Shown: positions 25,385 to 34,014, counted from the stretch's first letter. The stretch is DNA of 34,173 bases from Chitinophaga pinensis (GCA_945903305.1 CAMDOA010000025.1:1-34173), one strand, 5' to 3'. Numbers and translations: made by a program. The notes: generated from the sequence alone by a model not told the origin.

Positions 25385-26794
25385 CTACTTGTTTTCAAAA
25401 AGTATATATTCAGAAGTGTCGGTGTATGAAAAATATTTGACCGGTAAATCTGAATAAGCAAACAAACCCCATCGTGTAAAAAAAGATTTGTTTTCAACGG
25501 TTAATGATTTTAATGTTTCCAATTCATAATCAATTAAAATGCTCCGTTGATTTTGCGGGGTTTTTAATGATGAAAGCAACCAGGTTTCATAAGCAGATCC
25601 CCATGTAATGAGTAGTGTATCCATTGGAACACTGGCATCATGAATTAATAGTTTTTTATTTTTCAGATGATTTGTTTTTGCTTGAAAATTTTCCATCCAG
25701 CTAATTCGTTCACTAAACTTTTTATGGTTCAGTGTTAAATCAGCACATCGGATTAATAATCCGGGTGCAAGTATAAGAAGCAGCAAATTGTTTTTTTTTA
25801 TTGATGGAAAAACTTCAAGACTGAGTGGTATCGAAATAAAAAACCCAAGCATTAAATAATGGCTCTCCATATAAAACTTCAGATTTCCGTCGGCAAAACA
25901 GGTGTTTACCACAAATAAATAAATTACTGTGAACGAGCCAAGAAGTAATAATTTATTCCAATTTCTCTTTTTGAAATAATTGAATAGTAAAAACAGAAAA
26001 CCAATTAACCAGAAATAATAATGGATGAAAAGATAAGAGATGAAATTTTTTGTTGGAGTTAATACCAAAAAATATCGTGCTTTTTCCGGAATCATTTTGA
26101 GTAATGAAAAAGCGTTTTGATCATAATTATTACTTGTAAAAAACAGTAATTTGATTACATAAAAACCTAAGAATATAAAAAGAGCATAGAGCCAGATTAA
26201 TTGCTTGTTGGTTATCCATTTATAAATACAGAAATAGACAAAACCAATTAAAACAAGCGGATGAAAAAATGCAGCTGTAAAAATTCCAGCAAATAAAATC
26301 GGATAGAAAAGCAACAATGAAATTTGTTTTTCCCTTCCCCAATCAAGAAAGGCAAACAACAAAATACAAAAAGCTATGCCTTGTAATTGTTCGTTAGTGG
26401 TCCAGTAAAATGTATCAGAAACCATTAATGTGGCAAAAAACAAAATCAATAACCCATACTTTGGTTTTCGGAAAACAAAAACGCAAATTAGAAACACCAC
26501 GAAGTACCAGAGAATAAATGATGCCGAGTACAATCGCATAATTGTTTCCAATGAACAACCCAGCCAAACACCAGCAAGAGGAAAAACCTGGGTTACCGCT
26601 GAACCAAACCTATTAACCTGAATAGCGAGCGATTGATCTTTTATAATGTTGAACAAAATGAACGACATATCAGCAAAACAAGTGCGCTCTTTAAAAAAAA
26701 TCTGCGTAAGAATTAATAAATAAGTGAAAGCGCAGAGGCCCGAAATAATAACTAATCGATTGAATACTGTTTCTTGCGAAATTTCTTTTTGCAT
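25385..26794 (-). CDS. Polytopic membrane protein of unknown function
   Basis: I do not recognise this protein. From the ATG at 26794 it has about 469 residues. Roughly ten to twelve hydrophobic segments fill residues about 12-345, rich in Phe, Leu, Ile and Trp, followed by a soluble C-terminal part of about 110 residues. The overall shape resembles bacterial GT-C-type glycosyltransferases or polymer membrane proteins, but I see no Asp-Asp or Asp-Glu motif in the first outer loop to support that. A second ATG at 26806 would add four residues, but it lies inside a -7-like TATGTTCG (26807-26800). The gene converges on the amidohydrolase with four bases between and diverges from purH. Confidence 0.7.
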   Translation of the reverse strand: MQKEISQETVFNRLVIISGLCAFTYLLILTQIFFKERTCFADMSFILFNIIKDQSLAIQVNRFGSAVTQVFPLAGVWLGCSLETIMRLYSASFILWYFVVFLICVFVFRKPKYGLLILFFATLMVSDTFYWTTNEQLQGIAFCILLFAFLDWGREKQISLLLFYPILFAGIFTAAFFHPLVLIGFVYFCIYKWITNKQLIWLYALFIFLGFYVIKLLFFTSNNYDQNAFSLLKMIPEKARYFLVLTPTKNFISYLFIHYYFWLIGFLFLLFNYFKKRNWNKLLLLGSFTVIYLFVVNTCFADGNLKFYMESHYLMLGFFISIPLSLEVFPSIKKNNLLLLILAPGLLIRCADLTLNHKKFSERISWMENFQAKTNHLKNKKLLIHDASVPMDTLLITWGSAYETWLLSSLKTPQNQRSILIDYELETLKSLTVENKSFFTRWGLFAYSDLPVKYFSYTDTSEYILFENK

Positions 26795-26799
26795 TGGAG

Positions 26800-26807
26800 C
26801 GAACATA
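26800..26807 (-). promoter_or_regulatory. Weak -7-like element of the membrane-protein gene
   Basis: On the reverse strand TATGTTCG followed by C is one mismatch from TAnnTTTG and ends five bases before the ATG at 26794. No -33 element is seen. Confidence 0.25.
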
Positions 26808-26897
26808 CTATTCTTTCTAAATTATTTTAACCTGTATTCGATTTATAAAAATTACCAACACCTTATTTTCTTAACTGTTTCTGCTCAACTGCAACAT

Positions 26898-26905
26898 TAC
26901 ATTTG
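26898..26905 (+). promoter_or_regulatory. Candidate -7 element of purH
   Basis: TACATTTG, an exact TAnnTTTG followed by C, lies 20 bases before the purH ATG. GTTT at 26877-26880 is 17 bases further upstream and could serve as a degenerate -33. The leader would be about 14 bases. No PurR-type operator is evident. Confidence 0.45.
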
Positions 26906-26925
26906 CGACTTCTAAAAAAATTTCA

Positions 26926-28449
26926 ATGCATCAGGTTAATATAAAATCAGCACTCATTTCGGTTTATTACAAAGACAACCTGGAACCAATTATCAGAAAA
27001 CTTCATGCATGTGGAGTAAAAATGATTTCGACCGGAGGCACTTGTGATTTTATTACTGCCCTTGGAATTACCTGCGAAAAGGTAGAAAATATTACAGGTT
27101 TTCCGGCTATTTTGGGTGGAAGAGTAAAGACTTTAGACCCGCATGTATTCGGTGGAATATTAGCACGAAGAGATAACGAAGTGGATTGGGTTGAACTCGC
27201 TCAACATAAAATTGACACAATTGATTTGGTGATTGTTGATTTATATCCGTTTGAAGAAACGCTTTTGAAAACTGACGACGAAAGTGAAATTATTGAGAAG
27301 ATTGACATTGGCGGAATCAGTTTGATTCGTGCGGCGGCGAAAAATTTTAAAGATGTGTTGGTTTGTGCTTCGCAAAATGATTATCCGGCTTTGCTGGAAA
27401 TTCTCACCAATAAAAAATGCAGCAGCGAAATCAGCGACCGTCAATTTTTTGCTGCGAAAGCTTTTGCGGTAACTTCAAATTATGACACTGCCATTTTTAA
27501 TTATTTTAATTCCACCACGCAACTTCCTGTTTTTAAAAAGAGCATTCATCAATCACAGGTGTTGCGTTACGGGGAGAATCCACACCAACAAGGAATTTTT
27601 TATGGAAACTTAGATGAACTTTTAGAACAATTTCACGGCAAGGAACTTTCGTACAACAATCTGGTGGATGTGCATGCGGCCATGGAATTGATAAAAGAAT
27701 TTGATGCGCCATCATTTGCAGTTATCAAGCACACCAATTCATGTGGGGTGGCGAGTGACGAAAATTTATCGGAAGCATGGAAGAAAGCATTGGCCGGCGA
27801 CCCGGTGAGTGCCTTTGGAGGAGTGATAATCACCAACCGGAAAATGGATGAATCAACTGCAAAACTGGTGAACGAATTATTTTTGGAAATTCTGATTGCG
27901 CCGGATTATGAGGTCGCAGCATTGGAAATTCTGAAATCAAAAAAGAACAGAATCATTCTGCAACAAAAAAGAAATATTCCCGAAGGAAAACAATTCAAAA
28001 ATATTTTGAACGGAGTAATTGAGCAGGATGAAGATTCGAAAACTGATGTAGCAGCAGAGTTTAAAATAGCCACTGTAAAATCTCCGGATAAAAATCAACT
28101 AACTGATTTGGAATTTGCATCGAAAGTTTGCAAACATTTAAAATCGAACACCATCACCTTGGTGCGTAACCAGCAATTACTATCAATGGGGTGCGGACAA
28201 ACTTCAAGAGTGGATGCATTGAACCAGGCAATTGAAAAAGCTAAACAATTCGGATTCGATTTAAAAAATTCAGTGATGGCATCCGATGCATTTTTTCCGT
28301 TTCCGGATTGCGTACAAATTGCAGATGAAGCCGGAATAACTGCGGTGATTCAACCCGGCGGCTCGATAAAAGATAAAGAGAGCATTGATTATTGCAATCA
28401 GTACAACATGGCAATGGTGCTGACTGGAACCAGGCATTTTAAACATTGA
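26926..28449 (+). CDS. purH: Bifunctional AICAR transformylase / IMP cyclohydrolase
   Basis: PurH catalyses the last two steps to IMP: formylation of AICAR and ring closure. The 507-residue protein is of normal length. The N-terminal cyclohydrolase domain (1 to about 145) has MISTGGT (42-48), GFPAILGGRVKTLDPHVFGG (58-77) and DLVIVDLYPFEET. The transformylase domain has LRYGENPHQQG, the YNNLVDVHAAMELI segment, and the catalytic Lys268-His269 in VIKHTNSCGVA. SMGCGQTSRVDA and DAFFPFPDCV near the end are also diagnostic. It appears to be transcribed alone from a close promoter. With purN and purD it makes three purine genes in separate units of this window. Confidence 0.98.
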   Translation: MHQVNIKSALISVYYKDNLEPIIRKLHACGVKMISTGGTCDFITALGITCEKVENITGFPAILGGRVKTLDPHVFGGILARRDNEVDWVELAQHKIDTIDLVIVDLYPFEETLLKTDDESEIIEKIDIGGISLIRAAAKNFKDVLVCASQNDYPALLEILTNKKCSSEISDRQFFAAKAFAVTSNYDTAIFNYFNSTTQLPVFKKSIHQSQVLRYGENPHQQGIFYGNLDELLEQFHGKELSYNNLVDVHAAMELIKEFDAPSFAVIKHTNSCGVASDENLSEAWKKALAGDPVSAFGGVIITNRKMDESTAKLVNELFLEILIAPDYEVAALEILKSKKNRIILQQKRNIPEGKQFKNILNGVIEQDEDSKTDVAAEFKIATVKSPDKNQLTDLEFASKVCKHLKSNTITLVRNQQLLSMGCGQTSRVDALNQAIEKAKQFGFDLKNSVMASDAFFPFPDCVQIADEAGITAVIQPGGSIKDKESIDYCNQYNMAMVLTGTRHFKH

Positions 28450-28483
28450 GTTTCAATAAATTTTAATTCTATATTCTTTTGTG

Positions 28484-28550
28484 AATTGGAATTGTTTGTT
28501 AAATATTTCCGCAGTTCAAAAATTATTTCACGATTTCACAATTTCCAATT
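28484..28550. repeat. Imperfect inverted repeat downstream of purH
   Basis: Arms AATTGGAATTGT and ACAATTTCCAATT pair with one bulge across a 42-base AT-rich loop. Placed 34 bases after the purH stop. It resembles the arms found at two other gene ends of the window in size and in A/T word use. Confidence 0.45.
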
Positions 28551-28761
28551 GTTAACTATATAAAAGTATATCTGGAGATGAAATATTTTCAACTACATGT
28601 TCCAATAAAATCACACATTCTCAGCTCTTGAAACAGTAGAATTAATTCAAATCATTGTTTCAATGTTTTTTATAATGAACGAATATTTAAAGCAATTTGC
28701 AGAATTCCTGCATCATCGATAATCGAAATTATTTAATATAAATCTTCAAACTGTATTTGAT

Positions 28762-28769
28762 TTAATTTG
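28762..28769 (+). promoter_or_regulatory. Weak -7-like element of uvrB
   Basis: TTAATTTG followed by C, one mismatch from TAnnTTTG, ends eight bases before the uvrB ATG. No -33 element stands out. Confidence 0.25.
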
Positions 28770-28777
28770 CATACTGC

Positions 28778-30808
28778 ATGAATTTCAAACTCATTTCACC
28801 TTTTAAACCCACAGGCGATCAACCCGAAGCTATTGAACAATTAGTGCAGGGCGTAAAAAACGGCGACCATGCGCAGGTGTTGCTCGGTGTAACAGGTTCG
28901 GGAAAAACTTTTACCATTGCCAATGTGATAGAGAAACTTAATCGCCCGACATTAGTTCTCAGTCATAACAAAACATTAGTAGCACAGTTGTATGGCGAGT
29001 TCAAACAATTTTTTCCGGAGAATGCTGTCGAATACTTTGTTTCTTACTACGATTACTACCAACCGGAAGCATATATTCCTGCATCAGGTTTATACATCGA
29101 AAAAGATTTGCAGGTAAATGCTGAAGTGGAAAAGCTTCGATTAAAAACTACTACATCACTCATGAGTGGTCGAAGAGATATAATTGTTGTTGCATCTGTT
29201 TCGTGCATTTATGGAATGGGAAATCCAACCGAGTACAGTAAAAATATTATTCGTATTCAGGAGCAAGATGTAATGGGGCGCAATGGATTTCTTCATAAAT
29301 TAGTGAACAGTTTATACTCCCGCTCGACAGGTGAATTCAAGCGCGGAAATTTCAGAGTACAGGGCGATACTGTAGATGTGTTTCTTCCGTATGCTGATTA
29401 TGCTTATCGCTTTTCTTTTTTCGGCGATTTGATTGAAGAGATTTCAACTTTTGATGTAGAGACTGGAAAAAAAATCGGCACCACCGAACACGCAGCCATT
29501 TTCCCGGCTAATATGTATCTCGCTCCGCGCGATCAATTCAATATTATAATGGCCGATATTCAGGATGAAATGAAAGAGCAAAGCGATTATTTCGATTCCA
29601 TTGGAAGAACACAGGAAGCATTGCGACTTCGTGAGCGGGTAACTTTTGATTTGGAAATGATTAAGGAGCTGGGGTATTGTTCAGGCATCGAAAATTATTC
29701 TCGCTTTTTAGATCGTCGTATGCCCGGCGAACGACCATTTTGTTTGATTGATTATTTTCCGAAAGATTTTTTATTAGTAGTGGATGAAAGTCATGCTACT
29801 CTTCCTCAGGTGCGCGGTATGTATGGTGGCGACAGAAGTCGCAAACAGAATTTAGTGGAATATGGATTTCGTTTACCATCAGCAATGGATAATCGTCCGC
29901 TCAATTTTAATGAGTTTGAAAAAATGATTTCGCAGGCAATTTATGTAAGTGCCACTCCTGCTGATTATGAAATGGAACAAACCGGTGGCGCATTTGTGGA
30001 ACAGGTTGTGCGACCCACAGGTTTGCTCGAACCATCCATTGATATTCGACCAAGTTTAAATCAGGTGGATGATTTGTTGGAAGAAATTGACAATACCACA
30101 AAAAAAGGTGAGCGCACTTTAGTCACCACACTAACCAAAAGAATGGCGGAAGAGTTGAGTAAGTACATGACGCGACTCAATGTGAATTGCCGTTACATAC
30201 ATTCTGAAGTTGAAACATTGGAGCGGGTTGAAATTTTACGCGACTTGCGACTTGGTGTTTTTGATGTGTTGATTGGCGTAAATCTTTTGCGCGAAGGGTT
30301 GGATTTACCCGAAGTATCGCTCGTGGCAATAATGGATGCCGATAAAGAAGGGTTCCTGCGCAACCAACGCTCGCTCACACAAATTGCCGGTCGTGCTGCA
30401 CGAAATGCAAATGGTCGAGTGATTATGTATGCAGATACTATTACAGGAAGTATGCAACGAACCATTGATGAAACAAACCGCCGCCGCGAAAAACAAATTT
30501 CTTACAACCTCAAGCACAACATTGTGCCCATGACTATTTTAAAATCGCGTGCACAAATTCTGGATCAGAGTGCTGTGTTGCAAATCAGACCTGCCGAAGC
30601 AAACGCGTATATTGAAAATAACGAAGCATCGCTGGTTGCCGATCCGGTATTAAAATATATGAGCCGCGATCAACTGGAAAAATCAATTCGCGATACCCGA
30701 AAAAATATGGAGAAGAGTGCCAAAGATTTAGATTTTATTCAGGCAGCACGCTTTCGCGATGAAATGTATGCGCTCGATAAAATTATTAAGGACCGGTTTG
30801 AGCAATGA
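28778..30808 (+). CDS. uvrB: Excinuclease ABC subunit UvrB
   Basis: UvrB verifies DNA damage delivered by UvrA and then recruits UvrC in nucleotide excision repair. The 676-residue protein is of typical length. It has the Walker A loop GVTGSGKT (37-44), the beta-hairpin region YYDYYQPEAYIP (about 92-103) that inserts between strands, the helicase motif DESH at 336-339 followed by QVRGMYGGDRSRK, and the helicase end motifs GVNLLREGLDLPEV and QIAGRAARN. The C-terminal UVR motif for UvrC binding is at about 640-672 (IQAARFRDEMYAL). The ATG at 28778 gives the standard N-terminus (FKLISPFKPTGDQPEAI). Confidence 0.98.
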   Translation: MNFKLISPFKPTGDQPEAIEQLVQGVKNGDHAQVLLGVTGSGKTFTIANVIEKLNRPTLVLSHNKTLVAQLYGEFKQFFPENAVEYFVSYYDYYQPEAYIPASGLYIEKDLQVNAEVEKLRLKTTTSLMSGRRDIIVVASVSCIYGMGNPTEYSKNIIRIQEQDVMGRNGFLHKLVNSLYSRSTGEFKRGNFRVQGDTVDVFLPYADYAYRFSFFGDLIEEISTFDVETGKKIGTTEHAAIFPANMYLAPRDQFNIIMADIQDEMKEQSDYFDSIGRTQEALRLRERVTFDLEMIKELGYCSGIENYSRFLDRRMPGERPFCLIDYFPKDFLLVVDESHATLPQVRGMYGGDRSRKQNLVEYGFRLPSAMDNRPLNFNEFEKMISQAIYVSATPADYEMEQTGGAFVEQVVRPTGLLEPSIDIRPSLNQVDDLLEEIDNTTKKGERTLVTTLTKRMAEELSKYMTRLNVNCRYIHSEVETLERVEILRDLRLGVFDVLIGVNLLREGLDLPEVSLVAIMDADKEGFLRNQRSLTQIAGRAARNANGRVIMYADTITGSMQRTIDETNRRREKQISYNLKHNIVPMTILKSRAQILDQSAVLQIRPAEANAYIENNEASLVADPVLKYMSRDQLEKSIRDTRKNMEKSAKDLDFIQAARFRDEMYALDKIIKDRFEQ

Positions 30809-30899
30809 GGCAATTAAAAAAATATGTTTTTCTTCAATACATTTCCATTTTCAGAAAACTATTGCGCAATCATTAATCCCACCAAAATAATTTTAACTG

Positions 30900-32204
30900 A
30901 TGGAAAATAATTCAAGAAGAAATTTTATACGCAATGCAGCACTCACATCAGCTGCAGGAATCACACTGCCATCATTTTTGCAAAAAGCAAAAGCAGAAGA
31001 AGTAATCGGCAAACTGAAAAATTTCAATCACACATCCGCAATAGATGCGGCGATGGATGAAGATTACTGGCGCCAGATTCGACTCGCCTATTCTGTTTCG
31101 CCCTCTATTATAAATCTGAACAATGGTGGTGTGAGCCCTTCGCCCATTATTGTGCAAGACATGCTCGACAAATACAATCGCATGGCGTGCGAAACACCAA
31201 CCTACTACATGTGGCGTGTGATGGATATGGGTCGTGAACCACTGCGCGAAAATCTGGCAAACCTCGCCGGAGTTTCTCCTGAAGAAATAGCAATCAACAG
31301 AAATGCAAGCGAAGCACTGGAGACTGCCATCTTCGGAATTAATCTTTCAGCAGGTGATGAAGTGATATTGTGCAAGCAGGATTACCCGAACATGATGAAT
31401 GCTTGGCGGCAGCGCGAGAAGCGTGAAGGAATAAAACTCGTATGGCTCGATTTGATTTTACCACAGGAGAATGACGAGTACTTCACTAAAATTTATGCTG
31501 ATGCGGTGACTAACAAAACAAAAGTGATGCACCTCACGCACTGCATCAACTGGAGCGGGCAATTTATTCCGGTTCGAAAAATCACGGATGTTGTACGCGC
31601 AAAAAATGCGGCGGTGGAATTTGTGTGCGACTCAGCTCACAGTTTCTGTCACATTGATTTTAAAATTCAGGACCTTGGAGTTGACTACTGGGGAACTGCC
31701 CTGCACAAGTGGTTGTGCGCGCCCATTGGCTCCGGTATGTTGTGGGTGAAAAAAGAAAAGATAAAAACACTGTGGCCATTATTCGCAAATGATAAACCTA
31801 ATAGTGAAGACATCCGCAAGTTTGAATCACTCGGTACTCGCAGTTTTCCCATTGAGCAATCAATCGGTTATGCCATTGAGTTTCACAATGCCATCGGCAT
31901 TCAGAAAAAACAAACGCGACTTATGTACCTGAAAAATTACTGGTACGAAAAAGTTAAAGACCTTCCGAAAGTGAAACTATATACTTCAATGAAGCCGGAG
32001 TACGGTTGCGGCATCGGCACTTTTTATATTGAAGGCATGGAGTTAAACGCTATTAACGATGTGCTTTTTAATAAGTATAAAATTCATACGGTGAACATCG
32101 AGTACGAACATTTTAAACATGTGCGAGTAACACCCAATGTATATACTCAACTTTATGAACTGGATAAATTTGTAAAAGCGATAACTGAAATGGCAAAGGC
32201 TTGA
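30900..32204 (+). CDS. Tat-exported class V aminotransferase-like PLP enzyme
   Basis: A 434-residue PLP enzyme of the aminotransferase class V / isopenicillin N epimerase-like group. Residues 5-24 form a twin-arginine signal (SRRNFIRNAALTSAAG), so the folded, cofactor-loaded enzyme is probably exported. The PLP lysine is Lys270 in GTALHKWLCAP; the Asp and His of VCDSAHSF (about 247-254) should bind the cofactor ring. NRNASEALETAI (about 137-148) is the phosphate-binding region. Family members epimerise or desulfurate amino acids; the substrate is unknown. It stands alone, 91 bases after uvrB, and is followed by an inverted repeat. Confidence 0.87.
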   Translation: MENNSRRNFIRNAALTSAAGITLPSFLQKAKAEEVIGKLKNFNHTSAIDAAMDEDYWRQIRLAYSVSPSIINLNNGGVSPSPIIVQDMLDKYNRMACETPTYYMWRVMDMGREPLRENLANLAGVSPEEIAINRNASEALETAIFGINLSAGDEVILCKQDYPNMMNAWRQREKREGIKLVWLDLILPQENDEYFTKIYADAVTNKTKVMHLTHCINWSGQFIPVRKITDVVRAKNAAVEFVCDSAHSFCHIDFKIQDLGVDYWGTALHKWLCAPIGSGMLWVKKEKIKTLWPLFANDKPNSEDIRKFESLGTRSFPIEQSIGYAIEFHNAIGIQKKQTRLMYLKNYWYEKVKDLPKVKLYTSMKPEYGCGIGTFYIEGMELNAINDVLFNKYKIHTVNIEYEHFKHVRVTPNVYTQLYELDKFVKAITEMAKA

Positions 32205-32210
32205 TTTCGA

Positions 32211-32250
32211 GATTTGAAATTGAGATATAAATCATTCTTGATTTCAAATC
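32211..32250. repeat. Inverted repeat after the class V aminotransferase gene
   Basis: GATTTGAAAT (32211-32220) and ATTTCAAATC (32241-32250) are exact reverse complements with 20 bases between; G-T pairs could lengthen the stem inward. It begins seven bases after the stop codon. There is no T-run after it, so it is not a standard intrinsic terminator. Confidence 0.5.
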
Positions 32251-32337
32251 GGGTAAGAAAATAATGTTATCGAAATAATATTCTCATTGCTTAAATTTTA
32301 CAACAAGAATGCAGCGAATAATTTTTTTTATCGTCGT

Positions 32338-32748
32338 ATGAAAAAGATGAAAAATATTTTTTCGAAATTCTTACTATTTCTTATTGCAATAATATTGTTT
32401 GCTATAATAATGAGCTGTGAAAAACAGAAATGTAAGAATATTAAGTGGTATAATGTTTCGATAGCTGCAAATAATTCATCAGTAAAAACGAATGAAAAAC
32501 TTCAGCTTACTGTAATCTACAACACTTCAAATTCGCGTGGAAGCGTTCACCATTTTGAGGATGAAAAAAGCGGGAATACGATTCGAATAAAAACCTTTGA
32601 AGATACAGAACCATGTAATATTTGTACGCAAGTGGTTGCTTTGAAGCAAGCAATTTATTATTTCAAAGAAAAAAAATCAGGAGTTTATTATCTGGAATTT
32701 CAAAACCCAGAAAATATATCTATTTGGGATACAGTATATGTGAATTGA
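32338..32748 (+). CDS. Small hypothetical lipoprotein
   Basis: I do not recognise this protein. From the ATG at 32338 it has 136 residues. A hydrophobic helix at about 8-25 ends in IIMSC, with Cys27 as the likely lipidation site. The mature part looks like a small beta-rich domain (KLQLTVIYNTS, GVYYLEFQNPE, SIWDTVYVN), with Cys30 and a CNIC pair near the middle that could form disulfides or bind metal. A TTG start at 32287 would add an implausible 17-residue basic extension before the signal; ATG 32347 is also possible. Likely anchored to the inner or outer membrane, facing the periplasm. It has no close partner: gaps are 133 bases upstream and 58 downstream. Confidence 0.65.
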   Translation: MKKMKNIFSKFLLFLIAIILFAIIMSCEKQKCKNIKWYNVSIAANNSSVKTNEKLQLTVIYNTSNSRGSVHHFEDEKSGNTIRIKTFEDTEPCNICTQVVALKQAIYYFKEKKSGVYYLEFQNPENISIWDTVYVN

Positions 32749-32771
32749 AATAATAACAACATTTATATTTC

Positions 32772-32802
32772 TTGCTACTTGATTTAGCTTGCCACACATT
32801 TG
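32772..32802 (+). promoter_or_regulatory. Candidate promoter of the saccharopine-dehydrogenase-like gene
   Basis: TTG at 32772-32774 and CACATTTG at 32795-32802 (one mismatch from TAnnTTTG, followed by C) are 20 bases apart. Only four bases separate it from the ATG at 32807. The element covers the TTG at 32789, which rules that out as the start. Confidence 0.5.
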
Positions 32803-32806
32803 CGAA

Positions 32807-33937
32807 ATGAAAAAAATTGTAATACTCGGAGCAGGAATGGTTGGCCGCACCATTGCGAAAGATTTGGCAGCAGATTATAAAGTGTTGTCGGCTGACATCA
32901 GCGACGAAAGTTTATCGCTACTTAAAAACACGGCGAACATTCAAACACAAAAATCAAATCTTGCTGATGAAAATGAAATCGAAAAATTAATTGCCGATGC
33001 TGATTGTGTGGTGGGTGCAGTTCCGGGCTTCATGGGTTTTGAAACGCTGAAAACTATTCTCAAAAACAAAAAGCAGGTAGTTGATATATCATTCTTCCCA
33101 GAGGATGCTTTTTTGTTAGATGACTTGGCAAAACAAAATATTGTAACAGCCATAGTTGATTGTGGTGTGGCACCGGGTATGGATAATATTATTCTCGGTT
33201 ATCACAACCAACGAATGAAGATTGAAAATTTTGAATGCCTGGTTGGTGGTTTGCCATTCGAACGAAAATTACCCTTTCAATACAAAGCACCTTTTTCTCC
33301 AATTGATGTAATAGAAGAATACACTCGCCCTGCTCGATTGGTGGAGAATTTTGAAATAATTACACGACCTGCACTAACCGAACCAGAATTCATTCACTTC
33401 GAAAACATCGGCACACTCGAATCATTTAACTCAGATGGCTTGCGCAGCATTCTGAAAACAATGAAAATTAAAAACATGAAAGAAAAAACATTGCGCTATC
33501 CTGGTCATAGGCAGGCAATGGAACAATTACGCGATATGGGATTTTTCAGCGAAGAAGAAATTTTGGTGAAAGGAAAAACAATTCGGCCGATTGATGTGGC
33601 CGCTGCGGTTATGTTGCCAAAATGGAAGTATCAAACAGGTGAAGAAGAATTTACCGTGATGCGGGTAATTGTGGAAGGAAATGAAAACGGAAAAGCAATC
33701 CGATACACTTACGATTTGTTTGATCAATACGATAAGGAAACTCAAACATCATCCATGGCGCGAACGACAGGTTTCACTTGTACTGCTGCTGTAAGATTAT
33801 TATTGGAAAAAAAGTATTCACGAACAGGAATTAATCCACCTGAATATTTAGGCGAAGAAGAAACTAATTTTCATTACCTACTCGATGAATTGAAAAAAAG
33901 AAAGGTGATTTATAAAATGAAAAAAGAGAACTTGTGA
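32807..33937 (+). CDS. Saccharopine dehydrogenase-like oxidoreductase
   Basis: The 376-residue protein has an N-terminal Rossmann fold (KKIVILGAGMVGRTIAKDL, residues 2-20) for NAD(P), and the segments DADCVVGAVPGFMG (about 62-75), VVDISFFPED and VDCGVAPGMDNI, which are typical of saccharopine dehydrogenase-like and lysine 6-dehydrogenase enzymes (PF03435). The C-terminal catalytic half includes LRYPGHRQAMEQLRDMGFF. The family acts in lysine breakdown or related amine chemistry; the substrate cannot be read from sequence. The start is set at ATG 32807, just after a promoter-like element. The end is followed by a long inverted repeat shared with the convergent T9SS cargo gene. Confidence 0.85.
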   Translation: MKKIVILGAGMVGRTIAKDLAADYKVLSADISDESLSLLKNTANIQTQKSNLADENEIEKLIADADCVVGAVPGFMGFETLKTILKNKKQVVDISFFPEDAFLLDDLAKQNIVTAIVDCGVAPGMDNIILGYHNQRMKIENFECLVGGLPFERKLPFQYKAPFSPIDVIEEYTRPARLVENFEIITRPALTEPEFIHFENIGTLESFNSDGLRSILKTMKIKNMKEKTLRYPGHRQAMEQLRDMGFFSEEEILVKGKTIRPIDVAAAVMLPKWKYQTGEEEFTVMRVIVEGNENGKAIRYTYDLFDQYDKETQTSSMARTTGFTCTAAVRLLLEKKYSRTGINPPEYLGEEETNFHYLLDELKKRKVIYKMKKENL

Positions 33938-34002
33938 TTTTAGAATTGTGAATTAATATTTTAATACCGTCGTCTTTATTAAAATCTTAATTCTAAAATC
34001 AC
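33934..34002. repeat. Long imperfect inverted repeat between convergent genes
   Basis: GTGATTTTAGAATT (33934-33947) and AATTCTAAAATCAC (33989-34002) are exact reverse complements over 14 bases, 41 bases apart. The inner parts also pair partly (ATTTTAATA words), so one long AT-rich hairpin is possible. The left arm begins inside the stop codon of the upstream gene. It may be a two-way terminator. Confidence 0.55.
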
Positions 34003-34014
34003 AATTCTGAAATT

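Larger units (their letters stand above)
28450..28777. other. Intergenic region between purH and uvrB
   Basis: This 328-base AT-rich gap holds no ORF of coding character and no visible RNA gene. Near its left end is an imperfect inverted repeat: AATTGGAATTGT (28484-28495) and ACAATTTCCAATT (28538-28550), one bulged base, 42 bases between. This may act as a purH terminator or message-end structure. A -7-like element for uvrB is at its right end. I see no LexA-type box. Confidence 0.55.

Noticed and set aside
28450-28777. A tRNA, small RNA or SOS box before uvrB
   Set aside because: No cloverleaf, no LexA-like palindrome and no conserved RNA fold could be seen by eye.
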